The notes under the pieces: generated by a model
Told to the model about the DNA's origin: nothing
Seen by the model: only the letters and a program-made list of their open reading frames with translations
The model's database searches: none
Shown here: positions 17,243 to 25,652 of the stretch, in pieces
Layout: the number at the start of each line of letters is the position of its first letter
How positions within the stretch are numbered: the stretch's first letter is position 1
NCBI GenBank assembly: GCA_024743435.1
Contig: JANSWO010000011.1
Span: 96,417 to 160,416, forward strand
DNA length: 64,000 nucleotides
Direction of reading: 5' to 3'
Source of the DNA: Pseudomonadaceae bacterium
Lineage (GTDB): Bacteria > Pseudomonadota > Gammaproteobacteria > Pseudomonadales > Azotimanducaceae
Position numbers and translations under genes: made by a program

Positions 17243-18163
17243 CTATGCACCGGTTTTGTGCGTCGCTTCGATCTTGCTCTGAATGTGGGCGCCTGCGGTG
17301 GTGTCGGTGAACATGGCGGGGCATTGCGCGCTGGTGCAGCTGGCCAGACATTGCACGTTCACGTCGCTGTCTGGATCCACGAAGAATGCAATTGACTGCC
17401 GGTCTGCTACACCGCTGCGCGGTAGCACGCGGTGGATCGTGGAGGGGTAGCGGTTGTTGCTCCAGTGCGCCATCAAATCCCCAGTGTTAAGTACCGCCGC
17501 CCCGTCGATGGGCTCGAAGTCGAGCCAGCTACCATCGTCCTGGCGCAACTGGAGTCCGCCGATTGCGTCCTGAAACAGCAACGTGATCGAGCCGTAGTCG
17601 GTGTGTGCACCCGCGCCCATTTGGGCCTGCCGCTCGCCAACGAGTGCGGCCGGGTAGTACAGGTAGCGCAGAGAGGTGTTCTGACCGTCGTGTTTGCGGT
17701 TGAAGAAGTCATCCGGAACGTCCAACGCCCGGGCGAAAACGGTGAGAACCTGGCGAGCGGCTTTGAAGCATGCGGCGTACATGGCTCGGCTGATTTCCTC
17801 AAACTCCCGACCAGGCCAATCGCTGTGCGAGTGCGGCCGGTGCAGCAGATTGCGCATGGTGAACGTTTCTTTCAGGTCGCCGGGCGCCTCAGGATCAAGT
17901 GCCTCCGCAAAAGGCCCCTGATAGCCGAAGTTGTCATCGGCGCTGCGATACAGGTAGGGCGCCTTCTTCGCCGAATCTGAAGCGAAAAACTCGGCCGCCA
18001 GATCGAAGGCTCTCGTGCGCAGAGATCGTGGCACTGCGTGCAGGTTAGCCAGCGCGACGAAGCCATGGGCAGACAGCGCGCTGTCCAGTTCGCTGGCGAG
18101 CGCATCGATGCTTGCGTTGTCTTGCTCGTCGAATCCGCCGAAGTCCACCAGGTGAATCGACAT
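17243..18163 (-). CDS. 2-oxoglutarate/Fe(II) oxygenase, isopenicillin-N-synthase-like family
   Basis: This 306-aa soluble enzyme has the iron triad His187-x-Asp189 (AHTDYGS) and His244 (STIHRVL), and the 2-oxoglutarate-binding Arg255-x-Ser257 (RQSIAF). The N-terminal GFVALAN and DNFGYQG segments match the IPNS/GA-oxidase-type family. Known relatives include enzymes that hydroxylate nucleobases, such as fungal thymine 7-hydroxylase. Its position between the nucleoside operon and allantoinase makes a purine or pyrimidine substrate plausible, but this is inference. The C-terminus carries an unusual Cys cluster (CLASCTSAQC). It diverges from puuE over 112 bp. Confidence 0.8.
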   Translation of the reverse strand: MSIHLVDFGGFDEQDNASIDALASELDSALSAHGFVALANLHAVPRSLRTRAFDLAAEFFASDSAKKAPYLYRSADDNFGYQGPFAEALDPEAPGDLKETFTMRNLLHRPHSHSDWPGREFEEISRAMYAACFKAARQVLTVFARALDVPDDFFNRKHDGQNTSLRYLYYPAALVGERQAQMGAGAHTDYGSITLLFQDAIGGLQLRQDDGSWLDFEPIDGAAVLNTGDLMAHWSNNRYPSTIHRVLPRSGVADRQSIAFFVDPDSDVNVQCLASCTSAQCPAMFTDTTAGAHIQSKIEATHKTGA

Positions 18164-18275
18164 GTTGGCTCCTCGTTCGGGTTGTCGCTGTGCGCCCCCA
18201 GTGTATCCCGACTAACGTTCGATCAGCCTGGCGCGTTAGCATCTTCAATGATGTTGACCAACCGCGGCGAACTCA

Positions 18276-19205
18276 ATGACCGACGACAACCTGCGTAGTT
18301 ACCCACGAGATTTGTTCGGCTATGGCGCTAATCCGCCGCACGCGAATTGGCCGAACGGTGCCCGCATTGCGGTTCAGTTTGTCGTGAATATCGAAGAAGG
18401 CGCAGAGAACAGCGTCTTGCACGGCGATGCTGCGTCCGAGACGTTTCTGTCCGAAATCGTGGGCGCAGCGGCCTATCCCGCCCGGCACATGAGCATGGAA
18501 TCGCTCTATGAATATGGTTCCCGCGCCGGCTTCTGGCGCTTGCATCGTTTGTTCGGCGAATTCGATTTTCCGGTGACTGCGTTCGGAGTTGCCATGGCGC
18601 TGGAGCGTCAACCGGAAGCCGTGCAGGCCATGCTGGCTGCCGATTGGGAGATCGCCAGCCACGGCTATCGCTGGATTGACCATCAGTTCATGGAGAAGGA
18701 TGAAGAGCGTCGGCAGATTGCCAAAGCCATTGAGATACATGAGCGGGTTACGGGTTCTCGGCCGCTGGGTTGGTACACCGGTCGAGACAGCCCGAATACG
18801 CGCGAGCTTGTGCTGGAGGCGGGCGGCTTTGCCTACGACTCAGACTACTACGGTGATGACCTGCCGTTCTGGTATCGCGGTGACCCAGGTCGCGCGGGTG
18901 AGCCACATCTCATCATTCCTTACACGTTAGATGCCAACGATATGCGCTTCTCGTCGCCCGCAGGTTTCAACAGTGGCGATCAGTTCTTCGCGTATTTGCG
19001 AGATACATTCGATGAGCTTTATCTCGAAGGTGAAAGCGCACCGAAGATGATGAGCGTTGGGCTTCACTGCCGAATAGCGGGTAAGCCAGGCCGAACTCGT
19101 GCGCTGCGGCGTTTTCTCGAACACGTCTCCGCGCACAGCGATGTGTGGGTGTGCAGACGAGTCGACATTGCGCGGCACTGGGCTTCGGTGCATCCGCCAG
19201 CCTGA
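18276..19205 (+). CDS. puuE: Allantoinase, PuuE type (polysaccharide-deacetylase fold)
   Basis: This 309-aa protein of the NodB-like deacetylase fold matches cofactor-independent bacterial allantoinases: RDLFGYGANPPHANWP at the N-terminus, VNIEEGAENSVLHGD, EIASHGYRWIDH and GWYTGRDSPNTRELV. It hydrolyses allantoin to allantoate. It faces the PuuD gene with 17 bp between the stops. It is the only plus-strand member of this part of the cluster and shares a divergent promoter region with the oxygenase gene. Confidence 0.92.
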   Translation: MTDDNLRSYPRDLFGYGANPPHANWPNGARIAVQFVVNIEEGAENSVLHGDAASETFLSEIVGAAAYPARHMSMESLYEYGSRAGFWRLHRLFGEFDFPVTAFGVAMALERQPEAVQAMLAADWEIASHGYRWIDHQFMEKDEERRQIAKAIEIHERVTGSRPLGWYTGRDSPNTRELVLEAGGFAYDSDYYGDDLPFWYRGDPGRAGEPHLIIPYTLDANDMRFSSPAGFNSGDQFFAYLRDTFDELYLEGESAPKMMSVGLHCRIAGKPGRTRALRRFLEHVSAHSDVWVCRRVDIARHWASVHPPA

Positions 19206-19222
19206 GCGAATGCAGCAAATAT

Positions 19223-20404
19223 CTACGGCGTGATGTCGCTCCACTGGATGAGCGCTGCGCGCTCAGCGTCCGTCATGCCCGTGAGGTTACCGAGTGGCAT
19301 GTAACGCGATTCGAGTGAGGTTTTAACAAGCGCCGCCTGCGCGGTGATGTCGGCCGGCGTTCGGAACAGGTAGCCGCCGGGCGGCGCTGCGAACCCGGGC
19401 TGGCTCGGTTGCTCGGCATGACATACGCCGCAGTGCGTGGTGACGATGCTCTGAATCTCACTGATCTCAACCGGCGCGCTCGGCGCAACCACGGTGCTGT
19501 TCGTTTGGCTTGCCGCCCACGCGATGGCGATGAACAGCAGCGCTGAGATGACCAGAATCAACGGTTGGGTCTTGCCCCGGTGTTTGGCGTTGAAGAAGTG
19601 GCGCGCCAGTACAGCCGTGAGTGACAGGGCCACCACAAGCAACCATGCGTGGGGATGGCCGAACAACAACGGCGTGTGGTTCGACAGCATGCACAGCAAC
19701 ACAGGTAGCGTTAGGTAGTTGTTGTGCGTGGAGCGCAGCTTGGCGTTGATTGCGCGCTCCGCGGGAGGCGGCGTTCCAGCTTCTATGGCGGCGACGAGGG
19801 CTTTCTGAGAAGGAATGATGCCGAGAAATACATTCGCTGCCATGATCGTGGCCAGCAGCGCGCCGACATGCAGAATGGCGGCTCGCGCTGAGAACAGTTC
19901 GAACGCGGTTGCGCTTGCCCCAGCCAGTAACACGACAAGCCCGAGAAGTTGTGCGGTCGCGTTGGCGCGCAGCGGGCTGCGCACGAATGCTTCGTAGATT
20001 GCGAGGCCTGCGAGAAGATACGCAATGCTCGCCACGATGGTGAGACTGGGTGACACAAGCGGCCCGTCAATTTTCACCAGCGCGACATCGGCGCGCAGGT
20101 AGAAGTAGACGATGAGTAAGGCAGTACCCGTCAGCCAGGTGCTATACGCCTCCCATTTGAACCAGTGCAACGTTGCCGGCATGGCTGGTGGCGCCAGTTT
20201 GTACTTGCCCACCTCGTAAATGCCGCCGCCGTGAATAGCCCACAACTCGCCACCCAAGCCGCGTTCCAGTTTGTCCGCGTCCGGCGTCTGCAGGCTGAGA
20301 TCGAGCCAGATGAAATACAGCGACGCGCCGATCCAGGCGATGGCGGTGATGACGTGCAGGAAACGCAGCAGCAGCGTCAGCCAATCGAGAAACACCGGAT
20401 CCAT
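19223..20404 (-). CDS. puuD: Membrane urate oxidase PuuD (urate hydroxylase with C-terminal cytochrome c)
   Basis: This 393-aa protein has an N-terminal region of about eight membrane helices (conserved HGGGIYEVGKYKLAPP) and a C-terminal cytochrome c domain with the haem motif CGVCH and a later Met-rich segment (RYMPLGNLTGM). This is the layout of the PuuD/DUF989 urate oxidases, which pass electrons to the respiratory chain instead of making peroxide as soluble uricase does. The product 5-hydroxyisourate goes to UraH, encoded in the same operon. It abuts guaD directly, stop to start. Confidence 0.92.
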   Translation of the reverse strand: MDPVFLDWLTLLLRFLHVITAIAWIGASLYFIWLDLSLQTPDADKLERGLGGELWAIHGGGIYEVGKYKLAPPAMPATLHWFKWEAYSTWLTGTALLIVYFYLRADVALVKIDGPLVSPSLTIVASIAYLLAGLAIYEAFVRSPLRANATAQLLGLVVLLAGASATAFELFSARAAILHVGALLATIMAANVFLGIIPSQKALVAAIEAGTPPPAERAINAKLRSTHNNYLTLPVLLCMLSNHTPLLFGHPHAWLLVVALSLTAVLARHFFNAKHRGKTQPLILVISALLFIAIAWAASQTNSTVVAPSAPVEISEIQSIVTTHCGVCHAEQPSQPGFAAPPGGYLFRTPADITAQAALVKTSLESRYMPLGNLTGMTDAERAALIQWSDITP

Positions 20405-21709
20405 TCAGGCTGCGCTCCGCTTGAAAACCGTCTCGCCGTTAACGATGGTTCGCTCGATTGCCTGTTCCTCCAGCATGTAGAACGCGAGCAGTCGCTCGGT
20501 AAGGGATTTGCTGTCGCGGATGCGAGCGCCGAGCACGGTATCAGCCACTGGCGAGAGAATCGTAAGGTCCGCCTCGAAGCCTTTGGCAACCTGGCCGATC
20601 TTGTCTGCCAGATGCAGTATTCGCGCATTGCCGGTTGTTGCCGTATGCAGCGCGGCGAGTGGGTGCCAGTTCTGCCCGGTCAGCTGGGCGACCTTGTAGC
20701 CTTCGCCCAGCGTGCGCAGCATGGAAAAACTGGTGCCGCCGCCCACATCGGTAGCAACACCCATGTTCACTCCGGCGTCGCGTAGTCGCGCGAGGTCCAG
20801 CAGGCCGCTGCCGAGAAACAGGTTAGACGTCGGACAGAACGCGATAGACGAGCCAGCATCGGACAACCTTGCATGTTCGCGGTCGGACAAATGAATGCCA
20901 TGGGCGAACACGCTACGCGCGCCGACCATGCCGAAGCGGTCGTAAACGTCGACATAGTCGGTTGCATCCGGAAACAGCGATAGCGTGTAGGCAATTTCAT
21001 TCGGGTGTTCGGACAAATGCGTGTGCAGGTAGATGCTCTCGTCGCGAGCCAGCAGTTCACCGGCGCGCGTTAGCTGCTCGTCAGTACAGGTAATCGCGAA
21101 GCGCGGCGTGACGGCGTAGGACAGGCGACCCTGGCCGTGCCAGCGTTCGATCAGCGCAGCGGATTCGGCAATGCCGTCGCCTGGACCGTCGCATAAGCCG
21201 GCGGGTGCTTCGCGATTCATCAGCACCTTGCCAGCGATCAGACGAACGTTGCGTTTGCTGGCCGCGGAAAACAGAGCGTCGGTTGAATGCGCGTGCACGC
21301 TCGTGAACGTGAGTGACGTGGTGGTGCCATGGCTGAACAGCCGATCCAGGAACGCCTCGGCTTTGAGCTGCGCCAGTTCCTGCGATGCGTACGCAAGCTC
21401 AGCCGGAAAGGCGTAGCTGTCGAGCCACTCCATCAACTGACTACCGTAGCTGCCGATGATATCCATCTGCGGGTAGTGGATGTGGGTGTCGATCAGGCCA
21501 GGGATGATCAGGCCTTGGGTTGTCTCGCAGTTGCCCAGGTCGCCGCCGTCGCGTTGGTATTCATGAGCATCGACGACTGCTGATATGGTGCCATCATCGA
21601 TGCGCACTACCGCGTCGGGCAGATGGTTGACCCCGGGGTGAGATTCGCCGTCAGGCGGCGTGTCGCCCGAGAAGCTCAGCACCTCTCCACGTAGTAAGAG
21701 TGCGGCCAT
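20405..21709 (-). CDS. guaD: Guanine deaminase
   Basis: This 434-aa amidohydrolase has PGLIDTHIHYPQMD (metal His pair), THLSEHPNEIAYT, FAHGIHLSD and ATDVGGGTSFSML, all characteristic of guanine deaminase. It converts guanine to xanthine, the substrate of the XDH encoded upstream. The start overlaps the uraH stop by one base and its stop touches the puuD start, so the three are certainly in one operon. Confidence 0.92.
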   Translation of the reverse strand: MAALLLRGEVLSFSGDTPPDGESHPGVNHLPDAVVRIDDGTISAVVDAHEYQRDGGDLGNCETTQGLIIPGLIDTHIHYPQMDIIGSYGSQLMEWLDSYAFPAELAYASQELAQLKAEAFLDRLFSHGTTTSLTFTSVHAHSTDALFSAASKRNVRLIAGKVLMNREAPAGLCDGPGDGIAESAALIERWHGQGRLSYAVTPRFAITCTDEQLTRAGELLARDESIYLHTHLSEHPNEIAYTLSLFPDATDYVDVYDRFGMVGARSVFAHGIHLSDREHARLSDAGSSIAFCPTSNLFLGSGLLDLARLRDAGVNMGVATDVGGGTSFSMLRTLGEGYKVAQLTGQNWHPLAALHTATTGNARILHLADKIGQVAKGFEADLTILSPVADTVLGARIRDSKSLTERLLAFYMLEEQAIERTIVNGETVFKRSAA

Positions 21710-22041
21710 CAGCTGCCCCGGTAGGTGGAATAGCCGTAGCGGTTGAGTAGCAATGGCACGTGGTAGTGACGTTCTTCATCTGCAATGAACTCGACACGAA
21801 CCTCGGGATAAAAACAGCTCATCTCTTGAGCTGCGTACCAGACACTCACTTCAAAGACGAGGCTGTAGGTACCTCCCGGTAGTGCGCTCACACCCGGCCA
21901 CGCAGTGATGCGGCCGTCATCGTCGGTGGATACCTGGCCGATCAGATCGCCATCGGCGTTCGCGAGCGCTACAACCAGACCCGTGGCGGGCAGGCCGGAA
22001 TCCAGATCGAGGACATGGGTGGAAAGGGTGAATTGGCTCAT
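21709..22041 (-). CDS. uraH: 5-hydroxyisourate hydrolase (transthyretin-like)
   Basis: This 110-aa protein of standard length for the family has the N-terminal STHVLDLDSG (His9), a HYHVPLLL block and the diagnostic C-terminus STYRGS. It hydrolyses 5-hydroxyisourate to OHCU as a tetramer. No export signal is present, so it is cytoplasmic. The start overlaps the OHCU decarboxylase stop by 4 bp. Confidence 0.95.
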   Translation of the reverse strand: MSQFTLSTHVLDLDSGLPATGLVVALANADGDLIGQVSTDDDGRITAWPGVSALPGGTYSLVFEVSVWYAAQEMSCFYPEVRVEFIADEERHYHVPLLLNRYGYSTYRGS

Positions 22042-22550
22042 GGCGAGTTACTCAATAGGCTACGCAGGCGTAGCTCGGTGATCTTCTGTTGTTCGTCGGC
22101 GGCGGTCATCATCTCATCTTCTGTACTGCGGTCGATGCGGGCTTGCAGCAGGGCAAGCATCTGTTCTGCGCTTTTGCCGCTGGCGAAGACGATGAAAATA
22201 AAACCGTGTCGCTTCTGGTAGCGCACGTTTTCCTCGGCCAGGGTTCTGATGACGTCGTCCGTTGCAGCAAGCACCTGGCCCTGCTCGGCGGTCGCTCGGT
22301 CGCCCGATTGAGCATAACGCTCACGCAACAGTTCAACGTCGCCGATCAGTGGATGCGCCGCAAAAGCTTCGAGACGATCAGCGTCAGTCACCGAGTTCCA
22401 GAGCGCACGGCTTCTCTCGATGGCGATCTCTATGGAGGGGAACGGCCGGCTGTCGGTCATTGCCTTCGACCAGCGCTCGCTTGCACAGCAGTCAAAGAAC
22501 GCCTGCCGTGCGGCGTCAGCAGATGCCTGGTTCAGCTCATCCAGCGTCAT
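22038..22550 (-). CDS. uraD: OHCU decarboxylase
   Basis: The ATG at 22550 gives 170 aa beginning MTLDELNQ, the normal start for the family; a longer frame to 22601 is possible but unlikely. AAHPLIGD contains the catalytic His, followed by ATAEQGQVL and a GFIFIVFASGKSAEQML block. It converts 2-oxo-4-hydroxy-4-carboxy-5-ureidoimidazoline to S-allantoin. It overlaps the xdhC stop by 14 bp and uraH by 4 bp. Confidence 0.93.
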   Translation of the reverse strand: MTLDELNQASADAARQAFFDCCASERWSKAMTDSRPFPSIEIAIERSRALWNSVTDADRLEAFAAHPLIGDVELLRERYAQSGDRATAEQGQVLAATDDVIRTLAEENVRYQKRHGFIFIVFASGKSAEQMLALLQARIDRSTEDEMMTAADEQQKITELRLRSLLSNSP

Positions 22551-23358
22551 GAGTTTGCACGAGCTGTTCTTTGATCTGGCGCCAGCTGAGGTTGTTGTCA
22601 CTGGATTCGATTGCGGGCGTTAGCCTCAGTAGCTCGGCGACAACGGCCACAGCAACCGCGCCCGGATGTTTGCCTGGAAGGTCAGCGCCAATCGGGCAGC
22701 GCACGCGAGCAAGTTCGTCGGGCGAAAATCCATCCTTCGAAAGGCGCGCCGAAAATCGTTGCCACTTCGTCTCACTGCCAATGAGGCCAATCCCGTCCGC
22801 GCCCTGGCTGAGGGCGGCGCTCACCAGCGCGTAGTCAAGCTGGTGATCGTGGGTGAGCACCAGCGGGTGCGCGCCTGTTTCAACGGCGCGGGTCATCGCT
22901 TGCGCTGGGCTTGTGAGAACTGTGCAGGCTACTCCGGATTCATCGGCTTGCTCGTCCCGGCTATCCCACCATTCGACCTGCGCGTTCATGTCGGCCAGAA
23001 GCCGAACGACCCGTCGGCCCACATGTCCGGCACCGAATACGGCGGCGCGAAGAACGGGGTGGGCAAAACACTCCAGAAGTATCGTGACGCTGCCGCCACA
23101 GCACTGGGCAGTGGCAGCGGCGAGAGGGAAGTGCGAAATGGTTGTCGTGTTCTCACCGCGCGCAATGAGAGCGCGCGCTTGCTCGCACACCTGATGTTCG
23201 AGTTGTCCGCCGCCGATACTGTCGTCCGTGCCGAGCGCCGTGATGACCATCTTGGTGCCGCTGTCTCGCGGCGCGGAGCCAGTGGTGGCCAGCACAGTGG
23301 CAATCGCGTACGCCGTTCCGTCTGCCGCGTACTCTGCGATGGCGCGATGCCAATGCAT
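22537..23358 (-). CDS. xdhC: Xanthine dehydrogenase accessory protein XdhC
   Basis: This 273-aa protein has the XdhC/CoxI features TTGSAPRDSGTKMV, GGGQLEHQV, an AQCCGG Cys pair and a Rossmann-like AVFGAGHVGRRVVRLL, then LIGSETKWQRF. It binds and sulfurates the molybdenum cofactor for insertion into the large XDH subunit. It overlaps the xdhB stop by one base. Confidence 0.93.
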   Translation of the reverse strand: MHWHRAIAEYAADGTAYAIATVLATTGSAPRDSGTKMVITALGTDDSIGGGQLEHQVCEQARALIARGENTTTISHFPLAAATAQCCGGSVTILLECFAHPVLRAAVFGAGHVGRRVVRLLADMNAQVEWWDSRDEQADESGVACTVLTSPAQAMTRAVETGAHPLVLTHDHQLDYALVSAALSQGADGIGLIGSETKWQRFSARLSKDGFSPDELARVRCPIGADLPGKHPGAVAVAVVAELLRLTPAIESSDNNLSWRQIKEQLVQTHDAG

Positions 23359-25652
23359 TAGCGTTGCTCGCCTTGAGTCATAGCCTGCTGTGCGGCCCAG
23401 TAGACCTGCTCTGGCGTCGCCGGTGCCGACAGGCCTGGCAAACTCTTGTAGTTCCCGGCGGCACAGGCAGCGTCACGCAGCGCACACCAGGCTGATATCG
23501 CCAGCATCAGCGGCGGCTCGCCCACGGCTTTCGAGCGGTAGATGGTAGGTCGAGGATTTGGCGCGTTGAAGAAGTCGACGTTGAATTGCTCCGGGCAGTT
23601 GTCAGCGGTTGGGATTTTGTAGTTCGCTGGGCTGTTCGATATCAATCTACCTGCATCGTCCCACAACAGCTCTTCCGTGGTCAGCCAACCGAGGCCCTGG
23701 ATAAAGCCGCCTTCGATCTGGCCAAGATCCACTGCCGGGTTAAGAGACTCACCGACGTCGTGCAGGATGTCGGTGCGCAACAGCCGATATTCACCCGTCA
23801 TCGTGTCGATCATCACTTCGCTGGCGGCTGCGCCATTGGCGTAGTAGAAGAACGGACTGCCTTTGCCGGCTTCTTTGTCGAAGTGAATGTCCGGCGTTTT
23901 GTAGAAGCCAGCAACGCTCAGCTGAACGCGCGCGAGGTAGGCGGCTTTGATCAACTCATCGAAGGGTAGCGATTGCGTGCCACATGACACGATGCCATTT
24001 GCGAAGACGAGTTCCTGATCTTTGCTCCAGCCCAAATCGTTGCGCGCGAAACTCACCAGCCGGCTTTTGAGTTGATTACAGGCATCCAGCGCCGCCATGC
24101 CGTTCAGATCGCTGCCGGATGATGCGGCGGTGGGTGAGCCGTTCGGGACTTTGTCCGTTTGCGTTGCGCCGAGCACAATCTTAGTAAGCGGCAGGCCCAG
24201 AGAACGCGACACGACTTGGGCGACCTTGGTAAACAGGCCCTGGCCCATCTCGGTGCCAGCATGATTGATCTCAACGCTGCCATCGCGAAACACATTCAGC
24301 AGAGCCCCGGCCTGGTTTAAGTGGGTCGCCGTGAACGAGATACCAAACTGCACCGGGGTCAGCGCGAGGCCTTTCTTGAGGTTGGTTGATTCGGTGTTGA
24401 AAGCACGTGCCTCGGCCTGCCGCTCTGTGTAGCGACAGTTCTTTGCGAGCTGGCTCATGAGATCCGCCAGCATGTGCTGTTCGACTTTTTGCCCGTAAGG
24501 CGTCGTATCCCTGCCAGGCGCATATAGATTTCGAAGCCGCAGCGTGAGCGGGTCGATGCCCGTTGCAAACGCCAACTCATCCATTGCGGCCTCAATGGCA
24601 ATCATGCCTTGAGGCCCGCCAAAACCGCGAAACGCTGTGTGCGACACCGTATTGGTGCGGCACCGATAGCCGGTGATCTCTGCCTTCGGTGTGTAGTAGC
24701 CGTTCATCGCGTGGAACATGGCGCGATCGACGATGCCTTCGGACAGATCCGGTGAGAAGCCGCACTTGCCTGCGAGTTCCATCTCGACGTTCGTCAGCAA
24801 TCCGTCTTCGTCACAACTCACGCGGTAGCTTGCGTCGAAGTCGTGCCGCTTACCCGTCATGACCATATCGTCGTGACGAGGCATTCGATATTTCACGGGG
24901 TGACCGGTGCGCTGTGCAAACAGTGCCGCCAAACAGGCGACCGGCGCTGCCTGGGTTTCTTTGCCACCGAAGCCGCCGCCCATGCGGCGCGTGACGACTC
25001 GCACGTTATGCATCGACAGACCCAGCACATCGGCTACCTGGTGTTGAATGTCGTCCGGGTGTTGCGTTGATGAATGCACCCGCAGCGCGCCGTGTTCCTC
25101 GACGATGGCCAGTGCCGCCTGCCCCTCAAGATAGAAATGCTCCTGGCCGCGAATCGTGAGCGTGCCGTCGATGCTTGTTGTCGCCTCGGTTTCGATGCCT
25201 TCATCGTGTCGCCAGGTTCGAGTCGGCAGCACAAAATCTCCTGCATCGATCGCGGCGGCGGAGGACAGCTGCGCCCTCTCTTCGATGAGGTCAATGTTGG
25301 CCAGCTTCACGGCTTGTTGGGCGAGCCTCAGGGAGGTAGCAGCGACAGCAAACACCGGCTGCCGTGCGTACTCGACTCGACCGTCGGCCAGCAAGGGGTC
25401 GCCCGGGTAAACCGCACCGATGTCGAGCTTGCCGGGCACGTCTTCAGCCGTGACCACGTCAATGACACCCGGAGCTGTTCGCACAGCGGCAAGATCACAG
25501 CGGCTGATTTGGCCGCAGATTGAGTCAGTGCTTCCGACAGCGACATGCAGCGTGTTTGCGGGAGCCGGGATGTCGTCGATATAGCGCGCATCGCCCGTGA
25601 CGTGACCGAGCGCTGACTCGTGTGGTTGGGCCCGGCTGGTCTGCAGGCTCAT
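23358..25652 (-). CDS. xdhB: Xanthine dehydrogenase, molybdenum-cofactor subunit
   Basis: This 764-aa protein of the xanthine dehydrogenase large-subunit family shows GGGFGGKET, FRGFGGPQG, GTEMGQGLFTKV and, near the C-terminus, AVGEPPLMLA with the active-site Glu. With XdhA it forms the heterodimer that oxidises hypoxanthine and xanthine to urate in the cytoplasm. It overlaps xdhA by 4 bp (ATGA) and xdhC by 1 bp, giving translational coupling. Confidence 0.95.
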   Translation of the reverse strand: MSLQTSRAQPHESALGHVTGDARYIDDIPAPANTLHVAVGSTDSICGQISRCDLAAVRTAPGVIDVVTAEDVPGKLDIGAVYPGDPLLADGRVEYARQPVFAVAATSLRLAQQAVKLANIDLIEERAQLSSAAAIDAGDFVLPTRTWRHDEGIETEATTSIDGTLTIRGQEHFYLEGQAALAIVEEHGALRVHSSTQHPDDIQHQVADVLGLSMHNVRVVTRRMGGGFGGKETQAAPVACLAALFAQRTGHPVKYRMPRHDDMVMTGKRHDFDASYRVSCDEDGLLTNVEMELAGKCGFSPDLSEGIVDRAMFHAMNGYYTPKAEITGYRCRTNTVSHTAFRGFGGPQGMIAIEAAMDELAFATGIDPLTLRLRNLYAPGRDTTPYGQKVEQHMLADLMSQLAKNCRYTERQAEARAFNTESTNLKKGLALTPVQFGISFTATHLNQAGALLNVFRDGSVEINHAGTEMGQGLFTKVAQVVSRSLGLPLTKIVLGATQTDKVPNGSPTAASSGSDLNGMAALDACNQLKSRLVSFARNDLGWSKDQELVFANGIVSCGTQSLPFDELIKAAYLARVQLSVAGFYKTPDIHFDKEAGKGSPFFYYANGAAASEVMIDTMTGEYRLLRTDILHDVGESLNPAVDLGQIEGGFIQGLGWLTTEELLWDDAGRLISNSPANYKIPTADNCPEQFNVDFFNAPNPRPTIYRSKAVGEPPLMLAISAWCALRDAACAAGNYKSLPGLSAPATPEQVYWAAQQAMTQGEQR

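Noticed and set aside
18253..18262. GTTGACCAAC near the puuE promoter as the same operator as the 30795 palindrome
   Set aside because: The shared GTTGACCA is short and the dyad centres do not coincide, so a common site cannot be claimed.
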